Positions 1 through 8,873 of a DNA stretch of 32,965 nt are shown here, piece by piece. The DNA lies in NCBI GenBank assembly GCA_030765625.1, contig JAVCCF010000019.1, positions 1 through 32,965 of the forward strand, in the 5' to 3' direction. Below the pieces are notes generated by a model. The model ran no database searches and was not told where the DNA came from. It saw only the letters and a program-made list of their open reading frames with translations. This stretch comes from Candidatus Tenebribacter burtonii (GTDB lineage: Bacteria; Cloacimonadota; Cloacimonadia; Cloacimonadales; TCS61). The first letter of the stretch is position 1. Each line of letters opens with the position of its first letter. Both the position numbers and the translations under genes were made by a program.

Positions 1-1
1 G

Positions 2-1900
2 ACTCAGATGCGTGGCGTTGATGTTGTAATGTTGGGAATAACACCCTTCCAATACAATCCAGTTACAAAAGAACTTATTGTTTATCGTGATCTGCAAGTT
101 GAAGTAGAATTTGTTGGTGGTAATGGACATTTTGGTGCTGATAATCTTCGCAGTAGATGGTGGGATCCTATTCTCAGTGATAATACACTTAACTATGGAT
201 CTCTTCCTGTAATTAATTATTCATCATCAAATCTTAGAACTCGTGATGGTGCTGATTATCTGATTATTTGTCCTGATGATGCAACCTTCTTAGCCTGGGC
301 GGATTCAATTAAAGTATTCCGTACACAACAAGGTATTTCTACAGTGATCAAAACAACAGCAGAAGTAGGTGGAAACACAATTTCAGCAATAGAAGGCTAT
401 ATCGATGATATTATGGATCCATCTACAGGTTGGGATCCGGCTCCGGCAGCTATTTTGCTTTTAGGTGATTATGGAACTACCGGTAATTCGGTTGTCTCTC
501 CAATTTGGAATAACTACTGTGTATCAGATAACATTTATGCTGATGTTTCCGGTAATAGTATGCCGGATGTAGTTCTGGCACGTATGACAGCACAAAATGC
601 TGACCAACTTGAAACAATGGTAACTAAGTTCCTCAATTATGAGAGAAATCCACCTACAAGTCCGGATTTTTATGATCATCCGATCACAGCACTTGGTTGG
701 CAAACTGAACGCTGGTTCCAGATCTGTTCAGAAGCTGTTGGAGGTTATTTCCTAAATGCACAAGGAAAAGATCCTGTAAGAATTAATGCTGTCTATCAGG
801 GAAATCCTTCTACTACCTGGTCAACAGCAACAAATACGGCTACCGTTGTAAACAAATTTGGACCTAACGATTTAGGTTATATACCTGCAACTCCAGCAGA
901 ACTTGGCGGTTGGACAGGTGGAAATGCTACTCTAGTTAATAATGCAATCAATGATGGTGCATTCCTGCTTCAGCACCGTGATCATGGTTCTACAACGGGT
1001 TGGGGTGAACCAGCTTATTATTCTTCAAGTATTAACGGTCTCACAAATACAGATCTTACATTTGTTTTCTCTATTAACTGTTTGACAGGTAAATATAATT
1101 TGGCCGGTGAATGTTTTGCAGAAAAATTCCATAGATATACTTATAATGGGGAGAATTCCGGTTGTTTTGGAATTATTGCAGCTTCCGAAATTTCCTATTC
1201 ATTTGTAAATGATACATATGTTTGGGGGATGTTTGATAATATGTGGCCGGATTTTTTACCGACTTATAATTCTACTCCAGTAGAGAGAGGAGTATTACCG
1301 GCATTTGGAAATGCGGCGGGTAAATATTTCCTTCAAGCATCTAGTTGGCCTTATAACACAAATAACAAAGCAGTTACCTATGCATTGTTCCATCATCATG
1401 GTGATGCCTTTACAACTATTTATTCGGAAGTACCACAAGATCTAACCGTAATTCACGATGCTGTACTTTTAAGTGGGCTTACATCTTTTACAGTAACAGC
1501 TGATGCAGATGCACTTATTGCATTATCAGTTGAAGGTGAAATCATTGGACTTGCCGAAGGGACTGGTTCTCCGGTTGATATAACAATTGAACCGCAAGTT
1601 CCACCAATAAATGTTGATCTTGTTATTACAAAACAGAATTATTATCGTTATTCATCAGAAGTTGATGTAATAGATCCACTCCCACCAGACTCACCAGCAA
1701 ATGTAACAATATCAATTACCGGTTCTAATTTGACCATAAGCTGGGATGCAGTAGCTGGAGCAAATTCTTATAAAGTATATTCTTCTGATGATCCATACAC
1801 CGGTTTTACAGAAGACACATTCGGATCATTTATCGGAGAAAGCTGGACAACTCCAATTATTAATGAGAAGAAATTCTACCGTGTAGTTGCTGAGAATTAA
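2..1900 (+). CDS. Gingipain-type (C25) cysteine peptidase, 5' end outside window
   Basis: Secreted cysteine peptidase of family C25. The frame is open to the window edge, so the signal peptide and most of the propeptide lie upstream. The visible start matches the end of a gingipain propeptide (GVDVVMLGITPFQYNPVTKE). Numbering from the ATG at 8, the catalytic domain begins near residue 83 (ADYLIICPDD). It carries the probable catalytic His326 in HRDHGS and Cys358 in FSINC. The last 80 or so residues look like a fibronectin type III domain (ISWDAVAGANSYKVY). The protein ends right after it, with no Por/type IX sorting tail, although other secreted proteins in this window have one. A strong terminator follows. 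The family call is firm; substrate and export route are unknown. Confidence 0.88.
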   Translation, partial: TQMRGVDVVMLGITPFQYNPVTKELIVYRDLQVEVEFVGGNGHFGADNLRSRWWDPILSDNTLNYGSLPVINYSSSNLRTRDGADYLIICPDDATFLAWADSIKVFRTQQGISTVIKTTAEVGGNTISAIEGYIDDIMDPSTGWDPAPAAILLLGDYGTTGNSVVSPIWNNYCVSDNIYADVSGNSMPDVVLARMTAQNADQLETMVTKFLNYERNPPTSPDFYDHPITALGWQTERWFQICSEAVGGYFLNAQGKDPVRINAVYQGNPSTTWSTATNTATVVNKFGPNDLGYIPATPAELGGWTGGNATLVNNAINDGAFLLQHRDHGSTTGWGEPAYYSSSINGLTNTDLTFVFSINCLTGKYNLAGECFAEKFHRYTYNGENSGCFGIIAASEISYSFVNDTYVWGMFDNMWPDFLPTYNSTPVERGVLPAFGNAAGKYFLQASSWPYNTNNKAVTYALFHHHGDAFTTIYSEVPQDLTVIHDAVLLSGLTSFTVTADADALIALSVEGEIIGLAEGTGSPVDITIEPQVPPINVDLVITKQNYYRYSSEVDVIDPLPPDSPANVTISITGSNLTISWDAVAGANSYKVYSSDDPYTGFTEDTFGSFIGESWTTPIINEKKFYRVVAEN

Positions 1901-1923
1901 ATAATTGATCGTGAAATTTATAT

Positions 1924-1952
1924 AAATCCCGCCAATAGGTGGGATTTTTTTT
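1924..1952 (+). terminator. Intrinsic terminator after the C25 peptidase
   Basis: A ten-pair stem (1924-1933 with 1938-1947, one G-U pair) with loop AATA runs straight into a T-tract. It sits 24 bases after the stop codon and separates the C25 gene from the subtilase gene. Confidence 0.85.
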
Positions 1953-1985
1953 GTTTTCTTTTAATATCACAACTACCATTTTCGC

Positions 1986-2013
1986 TTGACAATAACCTAA
2001 CTTTTCATTAAAT
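1986..2013 (+). promoter_or_regulatory. Candidate sigma-70-type promoter for the subtilase
   Basis: A perfect TTGACA at 1986-1991 is followed after 16 bases by TTAAAT at 2008-2013, a 4 of 6 match to TATAAT. It lies between the upstream terminator and the subtilase start, so a promoter is expected here. The -10 match is only moderate. Confidence 0.45.
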
Positions 2014-2040
2014 AAAAATCATAAATTCATAGGAGGGTGT

Positions 2041-4467
2041 ATGAAAAAATGTTTTATTTTTACAATTTTATTGTTTTTATTTATCTCTATTTTATTTTCA
2101 TTTGAAGACTTACTGCTTAATGAGGAAGAAATTATTCAAATTCCTGATGAATTTCAATCTAAAATTGATAGTGGATTTTTAATTAGGAATATCAGCAACA
2201 AAATACAGCAGTTGAATAATGGCGTTAGAAATGATGAAACAGAGTATGCAAAAGTTATTCTTTATTTTGCTGAATATCCATCAAATGAAATAATTAACAC
2301 ACTTGAGAATCAGGGGGTTGAATGTTATCTGGATTCATGGGTTCCGCCACTTGAAAATCATCCCAATGGGTTTATTATTGCATCAATTCCAACTGAATGT
2401 TTTTTAGATGTTCTCTCCGAGAGAGAAATAGTTAGAATTGCCAGTGGAGAAAAAAAGTCTTATCCTCAAAATAACAGAGGATATGCCGCAATTAATGCCG
2501 ATGATGTTTGGACAGCCGGTTGGGATGGTACAGGTGTAAAGGTTGCTGTTCTAGATTCTGGTCTCGATTCATACTATGATGGAACAGATATGCCTTCTTC
2601 TTATGATAAAAAAGATTATTCTGAATATGATGGAACTCCCGGGTCTCTTGATGACGATGTTGAAAATACTCATTTGAGAACCGGTCATGGAACTCATGTG
2701 GCAGGAACTGTTTTAGGAAGAGGAAGTTTGTCAGCGTCGAATATTGGTAATGGAGGAGGATCTTATAAGGGTATGGCTCCCGATGCAGATCTTTGTTTCC
2801 TGAAGATAGAACACGACACTAATGGTGGGGCTACTGGTGCAGCAATAAGTGGTGCTTTAACAGCTGCCGTAAGTACTTACAACGCAGATGTTATTACAAT
2901 GAGTTATGGTGGATGGAGTACTTACCATGATGGCTCGGACAGTAATTGTCAAATTGCTGATTGGTGTTACGCTCAGGGAGTTCCAGTTTTTATGTCATCT
3001 GGTAATGATGCTAATGATGACCGCCATTATTCCGGAACTGTCGCAGCAGGAGCAGGCAGCACAACAGAATACATTCAAGTAAATCATGCTGCAACAAGCG
3101 ATTATGTTGGGTTCAATATGGTTTGGGATGATGGATCTGGAAGAAATGTCGATCTTGATATTTCATATTATGATTCTGGATACAGCTTTTTATCAAAAAG
3201 TCAATATTCTTATACTGAAAGCCCAAGAGGAACGGAAAGCAGACAAACAAGAACTATAAATTTAGAACCCGCAGGAACATATTATGTAAAAATTACGAAC
3301 AATTCCGGTACTTCTCAATTTTTCCACCTTTATGAATTGTTTGGTGCATCAACATTTCAAAGTCCCGATCCTTTCTACACTTGCGGAAGTCCGGCAGAAG
3401 CAGATAATGTATTTGCAGTAGGAGCTTGGACAACAGATAGAGGTTGGACAGCATATGATGGCGGTGGATATTATTACTCAAGTGAGACAAATAATGATAT
3501 TTTCACTTTTTCAAACCGTGGTCCAAGAATAGATGGAGTTCAAAAACCTCAAATTGCTGCTCCAGGGGCTTCGGTAATTTCAATTCGTGATACAGATGTT
3601 TACACTTCTGCAAATCCATCTTGGGTAGATAACAATGGAGATACTACCGCTCCACATAATTACTATGTAATGCTTGGAACAAGTATGTCTTGTCCAATGG
3701 CTGCCGGAGCGGCAGCACTAATATTGGATAGGTGGCCAGGTGTAACTCCTCAGCAGGTGTACGATGCAATTCAGAATAATGCAAATACAGATGGGTACAC
3801 AGGTGCAGTTCCCAATGACACATGGGGATATGGAAAATTAGATGTGTTCGCGGCAATAAATGATGATACAATATTACCTGTAACTCTTTCATCTTTCACT
3901 ACTGCATATTCAAATAATCAACCAACTATAAATTGGGTTACACAATCAGAATCCAATAATGCCGGTTGGAATATATATCGTGCAAATTTTTCTAATCTTG
4001 GTCAGGCTTCTATCCTTAATCTTAATACTATGCCTGGCAACGGAACAACTTCAGGACCTTCATACTATTCCTTTATCGATGAATATGATGTTTATGAGAA
4101 TTTTACTTACTGGTACTGGTTAGAAAGTATATGTGGCTCTGGTGAAACTGAAATGTTTGGTCCAGTTTCTTTAACTATTCCTGCTGGAGGAAATGAAATA
4201 CCAGAAATTCCAATGGAAACTGAGCTGAATCAGAATTTCCCAAATCCGTTTAATCCCAGCACATCCATTTCATTTGATATAAAAGAAAATGAAACAGGAG
4301 TACTTTCAATTTATAATGTTAAAGGACAACTTATTGTAAAAGAGGAATTTGCAGCAGGCAAGCATTATTATGTCTGGGATGCCCGAGATTATAGTTCGGG
4401 AATATATTTCTATAAATTACAGGCTAAACGTTACTCAATGATTATGAAAATGCTGCTGGTGAAATGA
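2041..4467 (+). CDS. Secreted subtilisin-like (S8) serine peptidase with C-terminal sorting tail
   Basis: Exported serine endopeptidase. A signal peptide covers about residues 1-20, followed by a propeptide-like region to about 140. The S8 catalytic domain shows Asp172 (VAVLDSGLD), His216 (GHGTHVAG), the oxyanion Asn322 (SSGN) and Ser548 (GTSMSCP). Residues about 333-440 form an insert that looks like a beta-sandwich/PPC-type domain. From about 622 there is a fibronectin-like module (LPVTLSSFTTAYSNNQPTIN), then a Por/type IX-type tail (NQNFPNPFNPSTSISFD to the SGIYFYKL segment). The ATG at 2041 has AGGAGG nine to ten bases upstream. Substrate is unknown. The tail implies outer-membrane secretion, but no secretion gene is visible in the window. 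Confidence 0.92.
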   Translation: MKKCFIFTILLFLFISILFSFEDLLLNEEEIIQIPDEFQSKIDSGFLIRNISNKIQQLNNGVRNDETEYAKVILYFAEYPSNEIINTLENQGVECYLDSWVPPLENHPNGFIIASIPTECFLDVLSEREIVRIASGEKKSYPQNNRGYAAINADDVWTAGWDGTGVKVAVLDSGLDSYYDGTDMPSSYDKKDYSEYDGTPGSLDDDVENTHLRTGHGTHVAGTVLGRGSLSASNIGNGGGSYKGMAPDADLCFLKIEHDTNGGATGAAISGALTAAVSTYNADVITMSYGGWSTYHDGSDSNCQIADWCYAQGVPVFMSSGNDANDDRHYSGTVAAGAGSTTEYIQVNHAATSDYVGFNMVWDDGSGRNVDLDISYYDSGYSFLSKSQYSYTESPRGTESRQTRTINLEPAGTYYVKITNNSGTSQFFHLYELFGASTFQSPDPFYTCGSPAEADNVFAVGAWTTDRGWTAYDGGGYYYSSETNNDIFTFSNRGPRIDGVQKPQIAAPGASVISIRDTDVYTSANPSWVDNNGDTTAPHNYYVMLGTSMSCPMAAGAAALILDRWPGVTPQQVYDAIQNNANTDGYTGAVPNDTWGYGKLDVFAAINDDTILPVTLSSFTTAYSNNQPTINWVTQSESNNAGWNIYRANFSNLGQASILNLNTMPGNGTTSGPSYYSFIDEYDVYENFTYWYWLESICGSGETEMFGPVSLTIPAGGNEIPEIPMETELNQNFPNPFNPSTSISFDIKENETGVLSIYNVKGQLIVKEEFAAGKHYYVWDARDYSSGIYFYKLQAKRYSMIMKMLLVK

Positions 4468-4512
4468 TCGTTCTTTCATCGTTCTAATTGACATTAACTG
4501 GAATATTTAAAA

Positions 4513-4545
4513 AATAGCACAGAATTAATTCTGTGTTATTTTTTT
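4513..4545 (+). terminator. Intrinsic terminator after the subtilase
   Basis: A twelve-pair stem (4513-4524 with 4529-4540, one G-U pair) with loop TTAA is followed by a run of T. It ends the subtilase transcript just before the mnmA ribosome binding site. Confidence 0.85.
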
Positions 4546-4563
4546 GTTTATAAAGAGGGAATC

Positions 4564-5613
4564 ATGAAAATAGCAATTGCTATGAGCGGCGGAGTAGATA
4601 GTTCGGTTGCTGCTGCTCTGTTAAAAAAAGAAGGTTATGAAGTTTTTGGACTTACCATGCGTCAGTACGATGCAAAAAAATCCGGCTATGGTGAGAATGA
4701 AGGGATTGAAGCAGATATAAAAGACGCCAAAGCTGTTTGTAATGCTTTGGGAATTGAACATTTTGTGGTAGATCTGCAAGAAGATTTCAAAAAAATAGTT
4801 GAAAAGAATTTTATCGAAGAATACTCTTCCGGTCGCACTCCAAACCCCTGTGTTATTTGTAATCCAACTATCAAATTTGGAAAATTCATGGAAGCAGCTT
4901 TTAATTTAGGTGCCGATAAAATAGCTACCGGCCATTATATTCAGATCAAAGAAGAAAATAGTCAGTTTAAAATTCTAACTTCTGCAGATGCTTCTAAAGA
5001 CCAAACTTATATGATCTGGAAATTGAACCAGCTCCAACTTTCCAAAACTCTTTTTCCTATTTCAAAATATAAAAAACCGGAAATTCGCAAAATTGCTGAA
5101 GAACTTGAACTACCAATACATTCCAAAACAGATAGTCAGGAGATCTGTTTTATCAAAGATCATTATGAAGATTATCTGAAAGATCACATAATTTTCACTC
5201 CTGGAGATATCATCCTGCCTGATGACAAAGTTATTGGCAAACACCGCGGATTGGCACTCTATACAATCGGGCAGAGAAAAGGACTTAACACTCCCTGGAA
5301 ATGTCCGTTATTTGTTTTGAAACTAGATGTAGTAAACAACACACTTGTGGTCACCGAAGATCCTGATGATCTGTTGGAAGATATTTTTGAGCTTGAAGAT
5401 GTGAACTGGATAGCAGGTAAGAAACCGGAAGAATTTTCAGGAATATCAATCCAGATCCGTTATAATAGTTCTCCCGTTCCAGTGAAAAATATTCAGGAAA
5501 AAGGAAATTCACTTCTAATTGAATTAGAAAAAAGCACACGTGCCATCACGCCCGGACAGTCTGGAGTATTTTACAAAGACAACCAGTTGCTTGGCGGTGG
5601 GATTATTAAATGA
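4564..5613 (+). CDS. mnmA: tRNA-specific 2-thiouridylase MnmA
   Basis: Cytoplasmic enzyme that puts the 2-thio group on uridine 34 of tRNAs for Lys, Glu and Gln, using ATP and a persulfide relay. The N-terminal PP-loop is SGGVDSS at residues 8-14. The two catalytic cysteines are Cys96 (NPCVICN) and Cys195 (SQEICFI). GHYIQI and DQTYMIW are further family landmarks. The length of 349 residues is normal. The start has a GAGGG site directly upstream. A repeat-filled gap of 177 bases separates it from wecB, so joint transcription is uncertain. Confidence 0.95.
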   Translation: MKIAIAMSGGVDSSVAAALLKKEGYEVFGLTMRQYDAKKSGYGENEGIEADIKDAKAVCNALGIEHFVVDLQEDFKKIVEKNFIEEYSSGRTPNPCVICNPTIKFGKFMEAAFNLGADKIATGHYIQIKEENSQFKILTSADASKDQTYMIWKLNQLQLSKTLFPISKYKKPEIRKIAEELELPIHSKTDSQEICFIKDHYEDYLKDHIIFTPGDIILPDDKVIGKHRGLALYTIGQRKGLNTPWKCPLFVLKLDVVNNTLVVTEDPDDLLEDIFELEDVNWIAGKKPEEFSGISIQIRYNSSPVPVKNIQEKGNSLLIELEKSTRAITPGQSGVFYKDNQLLGGGIIK

Positions 5614-5662
5614 GGGATTAAAGAATAGGGATTAGGGATGAGGGATGAGGAATTAGAGATTA
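5611..5662 (+). repeat. Purine-rich GGGATTAGGGATGAGG tandem array (left part)
   Basis: Short imperfect units of the type GGGATTA, GGGATGA and GGAATTAG follow each other, beginning at the mnmA stop codon. The same unit family returns at 5739-5784 and around the four-helix-bundle gene at 24138-24170 and 24565-24615. It is non-coding. Confidence 0.75.
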
Positions 5663-5665
5663 GCT

Positions 5666-5729
5666 GGACTTGACTTAAAGATTTCGGTAATCTCTCTTTA
5701 TTTCTCAATCGAAGACTTGAGTTAAGAAC
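5666..5729 (+). repeat. Dispersed repeat element, copy 1 (GGACTTGACTTAA ... GAGTTAAGAAC)
   Basis: The stretch opens with GGACTTGACTTAA (5666-5678) and closes with GACTTGAGTTAAGAAC (5714-5729). The same opening and closing words bound copies at 24956-24991 and, inverted, at 25131-25173, with different interior lengths. It sits between two purine-rich arrays. It is probably a non-autonomous repeat family of this genome; the mechanism is unknown. Confidence 0.6.
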
Positions 5730-5738
5730 AGATAATAA

Positions 5739-5784
5739 GATGAGGAATTAGGGATTAGGAATGAGGGATTAGGAATGAGGGATT
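5739..5784 (+). repeat. Purine-rich GGATTAGGAATGAGG array (right part), supplies the wecB ribosome binding site
   Basis: Units GAGGAATTAG, GGATTAG, GAATGAGG, GATTAG and GAATGAGG continue to within seven bases of the wecB start codon. The last GAGGG (5777-5781) has the right distance to serve as the wecB Shine-Dalgarno sequence. Confidence 0.7.
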
Positions 5785-5790
5785 GAATAT

Positions 5791-6912
5791 ATGAGTTTTA
5801 AGTTAAAAAAGGGAAGGAAGAAAATACACCTCATTGTAGGAGCCAGACCAAATTTTATGAAAATGGCGCCACTTTACAAAGAATTTGCAAAATACCCTAA
5901 AGAATTTGAGATCAAGTTAATCCACACCGGGCAGCACTACGATGAGCGCATGAGCAAGTTCTTCTTCGATGATCTGCAAATGCCAAAACCGGATGAATAT
6001 CTGGAAGTTGGATCAGGAACACACGGTAAACAAACGGCAAAAATAATGGAACGCTATGAAGAGGTTCTTCTCAAGGATAAACCAGATCTGGTCATCGTTG
6101 CCGGTGATGTGAACAGCACTTCCGCCTGTGCAATTGATGCTGTTAAATTACATATTCCGGTTGCTCATCTCGAAGCTGGTTTACGCAGTTTTTCCCGATC
6201 TATGCCGGAGGAGATCAACCGCATTCTCACCGATGCAATTTCCGATTATCTGTTAACTCCCTCTACTGATGGTGATGATAATCTATTAAGTGAAGGTATT
6301 CCAAGAGAGAAGATATTTTTTGTAGGAAATATCATGATTGATTCACTTATACAATACCAGGATCGAACAAAAAAATCTGATATTCTAAATAAAATCGATA
6401 TCAATTCCAAACAAGATTACGCACTTATCACCCTGCATCGTCCCTCTAATGTTGATAACAAAGAAGGACTTCTAATAATTCTAAATGCTTTTGAAGAAAT
6501 TTCAAAATCGATCAATCTCATCTTCCCCATCCATCCCCGCACGACCAAGCAGATACAAGCTTTCGATTTAGAAGATAAGGTTAAAAAGATTAAAAATCTG
6601 CATCTCATCCCGCCGATTGGTTATTATGATTTTCTTAAACTGCAGATGGATGCCAAATTCATCCTCACCGATTCAGGTGGAATCCAGGAAGAATCGACCT
6701 ATTTTGGAGTTCCCTGCCTAACCTTGCGACCAAATACAGAACGTCCGATTACTATTACTGAAGGCACAAACACTCTGGTGAAATTAAATACTGTTGACAT
6801 CATTAATGAATCTCAAAAGATTTTGTCAGGAAACATCAAAAAGGGTAATATTCCCAAATATTGGGATGGAAAAACTGCTGAACGTATAGTAAAAATATTT
6901 CGAATAAAATAA
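5791..6912 (+). CDS. wecB: UDP-N-acetylglucosamine 2-epimerase (non-hydrolysing)
   Basis: Cytoplasmic enzyme interconverting UDP-GlcNAc and UDP-ManNAc, feeding surface polysaccharide synthesis. Landmarks in order: VGARPNFMKMAPL near residue 17, TGQHYDERMS, VAGDVNST, the AHLEAGLRS block, MPEEINR, ALITLHRPSN, FPIHPRT, LTDSGGIQEE and the RPNTERP block. The length of 373 is normal for the family. The start is preceded by GAGGG inside a repeat array. It is followed after 14 bases by the first transglutaminase-like gene, suggesting one transcript. No other sugar-nucleotide genes are next to it. Confidence 0.95.
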   Translation: MSFKLKKGRKKIHLIVGARPNFMKMAPLYKEFAKYPKEFEIKLIHTGQHYDERMSKFFFDDLQMPKPDEYLEVGSGTHGKQTAKIMERYEEVLLKDKPDLVIVAGDVNSTSACAIDAVKLHIPVAHLEAGLRSFSRSMPEEINRILTDAISDYLLTPSTDGDDNLLSEGIPREKIFFVGNIMIDSLIQYQDRTKKSDILNKIDINSKQDYALITLHRPSNVDNKEGLLIILNAFEEISKSINLIFPIHPRTTKQIQAFDLEDKVKKIKNLHLIPPIGYYDFLKLQMDAKFILTDSGGIQEESTYFGVPCLTLRPNTERPITITEGTNTLVKLNTVDIINESQKILSGNIKKGNIPKYWDGKTAERIVKIFRIK

Positions 6913-6926
6913 TAAAAGGAGTTCAT

Positions 6927-8873
6927 ATGAAGAAAATTCTATTACTCATACTTCTGCTGATAACGTCTATTTTATGTGCAGAATATGTTGAGAAAGAAGA
7001 AGCATTAAAAATGCTTCAACAGGCACAAGCAGAGGATTATCCGGAAAGCAATGAAATCTATATTTCTAATGAAATAGCTAATCTGGATGAGTACTGTCTT
7101 GGATATGAAATTTCCGAATCTTATAAGAAAATCCTAACCGAAGGTGCTAAAAAAAACAACTCTGTGTCATTTTGGTATGATACCAATTATGGAGCAATAG
7201 AAGTTCTTAATATTGAACTTATCAAGAAAAGCGGTGAAATAATTTCTTTTGATCCGAACGAGATTTTACAGGAAAAAGATAATAGCTTCATGGGAAGGAG
7301 TAATATTTATTCTGAAACATCTAAAATTCTAACTGCTGAAATTCCCAATATGGAAATTGGTGATATCGTTTATACTAAAGAAAAAAATATTATCAAAAAA
7401 GCAAGAATGGAAAACAACTATTTTACTTCTTTTAACATTGAAACTTATTCAAAATATCTCAATGATTATCTTGAGATCACCATTTCCAAAAGCAAGAAAT
7501 TATACATCCACGAAATCAACAAAAAAGATTTCAAATATGATTTTTCTAAAGAAGAAAAAAATGGAAATGCCGTATATAGTTGGACAATAACTAACAATCC
7601 CAAAATAAATTATGAGCCCAGTATGGAAATGTTCAATCTGTTTGCTTTCCATATCAAGATAACAACTGTGGAAAGCTGGGAAGAAATTTCCCGCTGGTAT
7701 TACAACATTGTGAAACCACACATGAAAGTGAATGATAGCATTAAAGAAAAGGTAGAAGAATTAACAAATGGTATTACTTCAAGGAAAGAAAAAGCAGCAA
7801 AATTGTTTTATTGGGCTGCCCATAATATTCGTTATCTTGGTGTAGATAAAGAGAAGAACAGACCCGGATTTGAACCGCATGATGTAACTTATACATTTGA
7901 GACCAGGGGTGGAGTCTGCCGCGATAAAGCTGCATTATTAACAGCGATGTTGAGAGAAGCTGGAATTGGATCAGATGTCATTTTAATTTCTTCCGGCTCC
8001 AGGTTGAATCCCCAGGCTCCAACGTTGTGGTTCAATCATGCCATTACGGTTTCTTATGATGAAGAGGGCAATCCTGAATTTATCTTTGATCCTACAGATG
8101 AAAATACAAAAGATTTTCTTCCAAAATATGAAGAAGATAACTCATATTTGATTGCTTCCGAAAAAGGGAGTACTTTGCTAACTACTCCCATTTCCAATCC
8201 CTTAGAAAATAACTCAACTGTAAATATCAATCTAAAAATTGATGAGAACTATAATGCGACCGGAACAATTGAGTATCTCTTTTCCGGATTTTCCGATACC
8301 GTGATCAGGGCAAGATTTTCAAGACTTAATAATTATGAATTCAAAAAAACAGTTGCAAAATTTGTAAGCAGCTTACATCCAAATACCAAATTGATCAGTT
8401 TCGATTATGTTGATCCCAAAAACAAAGAAGAGAACATGAAGATAACTGCTGCTATAGAAATTGAGAATTATATTTCACCGTTCGGGGGCAGGATATTTAT
8501 TCCATTTGAACCTTCCCGCTTAAATCTTAACGCTTTCTATAACTATGTGATGCAGCCTTTTGGATTAAGCGAAAGAAAATATGCTTTTAAACTTATGGGT
8601 ACTTTCAGCTTTGATATTGATTATGAGATCGAATTTACGAAAAATCTTGAATCACCATCTATTCCAAATTTGGATCTCCTCGATTTTGAAGGTTTCAAAA
8701 CCACATTCAAATCCGATCATAAAGGAAATAATATGAAATTCAACTACCATTTTGAGAATAACAAAATTCATTTTAAGCAGGAACAATTTCAGGAAATAAA
8801 ACAGAAGCTGGCTAATCTAACCAAATATGAAAACCTTTATATTATTGCCAATATTGGAGGAGAAAATGATTAA
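6927..8873 (+). CDS. Secreted DUF3857/transglutaminase-like protein with intact catalytic triad
   Basis: Exported protein of 648 residues. A signal peptide covers residues 1 to about 18 (cleavage near LCA-EY). A DUF3857-type N-terminal half follows, then a transglutaminase-like core with Cys331 (TRGGVCRDKAALL), His371 (WFNHAITV) and Asp388 (FIFDPTD), so all three papain-fold catalytic residues are present. The C-terminal third is beta-rich by appearance. AAAGGAG precedes the start. The next gene overlaps by eight bases and is a paralogue without the triad. The reaction (peptide cleavage, cross-linking or binding) cannot be decided from sequence. Confidence 0.85.
   Translation: MKKILLLILLLITSILCAEYVEKEEALKMLQQAQAEDYPESNEIYISNEIANLDEYCLGYEISESYKKILTEGAKKNNSVSFWYDTNYGAIEVLNIELIKKSGEIISFDPNEILQEKDNSFMGRSNIYSETSKILTAEIPNMEIGDIVYTKEKNIIKKARMENNYFTSFNIETYSKYLNDYLEITISKSKKLYIHEINKKDFKYDFSKEEKNGNAVYSWTITNNPKINYEPSMEMFNLFAFHIKITTVESWEEISRWYYNIVKPHMKVNDSIKEKVEELTNGITSRKEKAAKLFYWAAHNIRYLGVDKEKNRPGFEPHDVTYTFETRGGVCRDKAALLTAMLREAGIGSDVILISSGSRLNPQAPTLWFNHAITVSYDEEGNPEFIFDPTDENTKDFLPKYEEDNSYLIASEKGSTLLTTPISNPLENNSTVNINLKIDENYNATGTIEYLFSGFSDTVIRARFSRLNNYEFKKTVAKFVSSLHPNTKLISFDYVDPKNKEENMKITAAIEIENYISPFGGRIFIPFEPSRLNLNAFYNYVMQPFGLSERKYAFKLMGTFSFDIDYEIEFTKNLESPSIPNLDLLDFEGFKTTFKSDHKGNNMKFNYHFENNKIHFKQEQFQEIKQKLANLTKYENLYIIANIGGEND

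Noticed and set aside
8827-8865. Upstream ATG of the second transglutaminase-like gene.
   Set aside because: No ribosome site. It would put a non-signal stretch before a clean signal peptide, while the ATG at 8866 has GGAGGAG in front.
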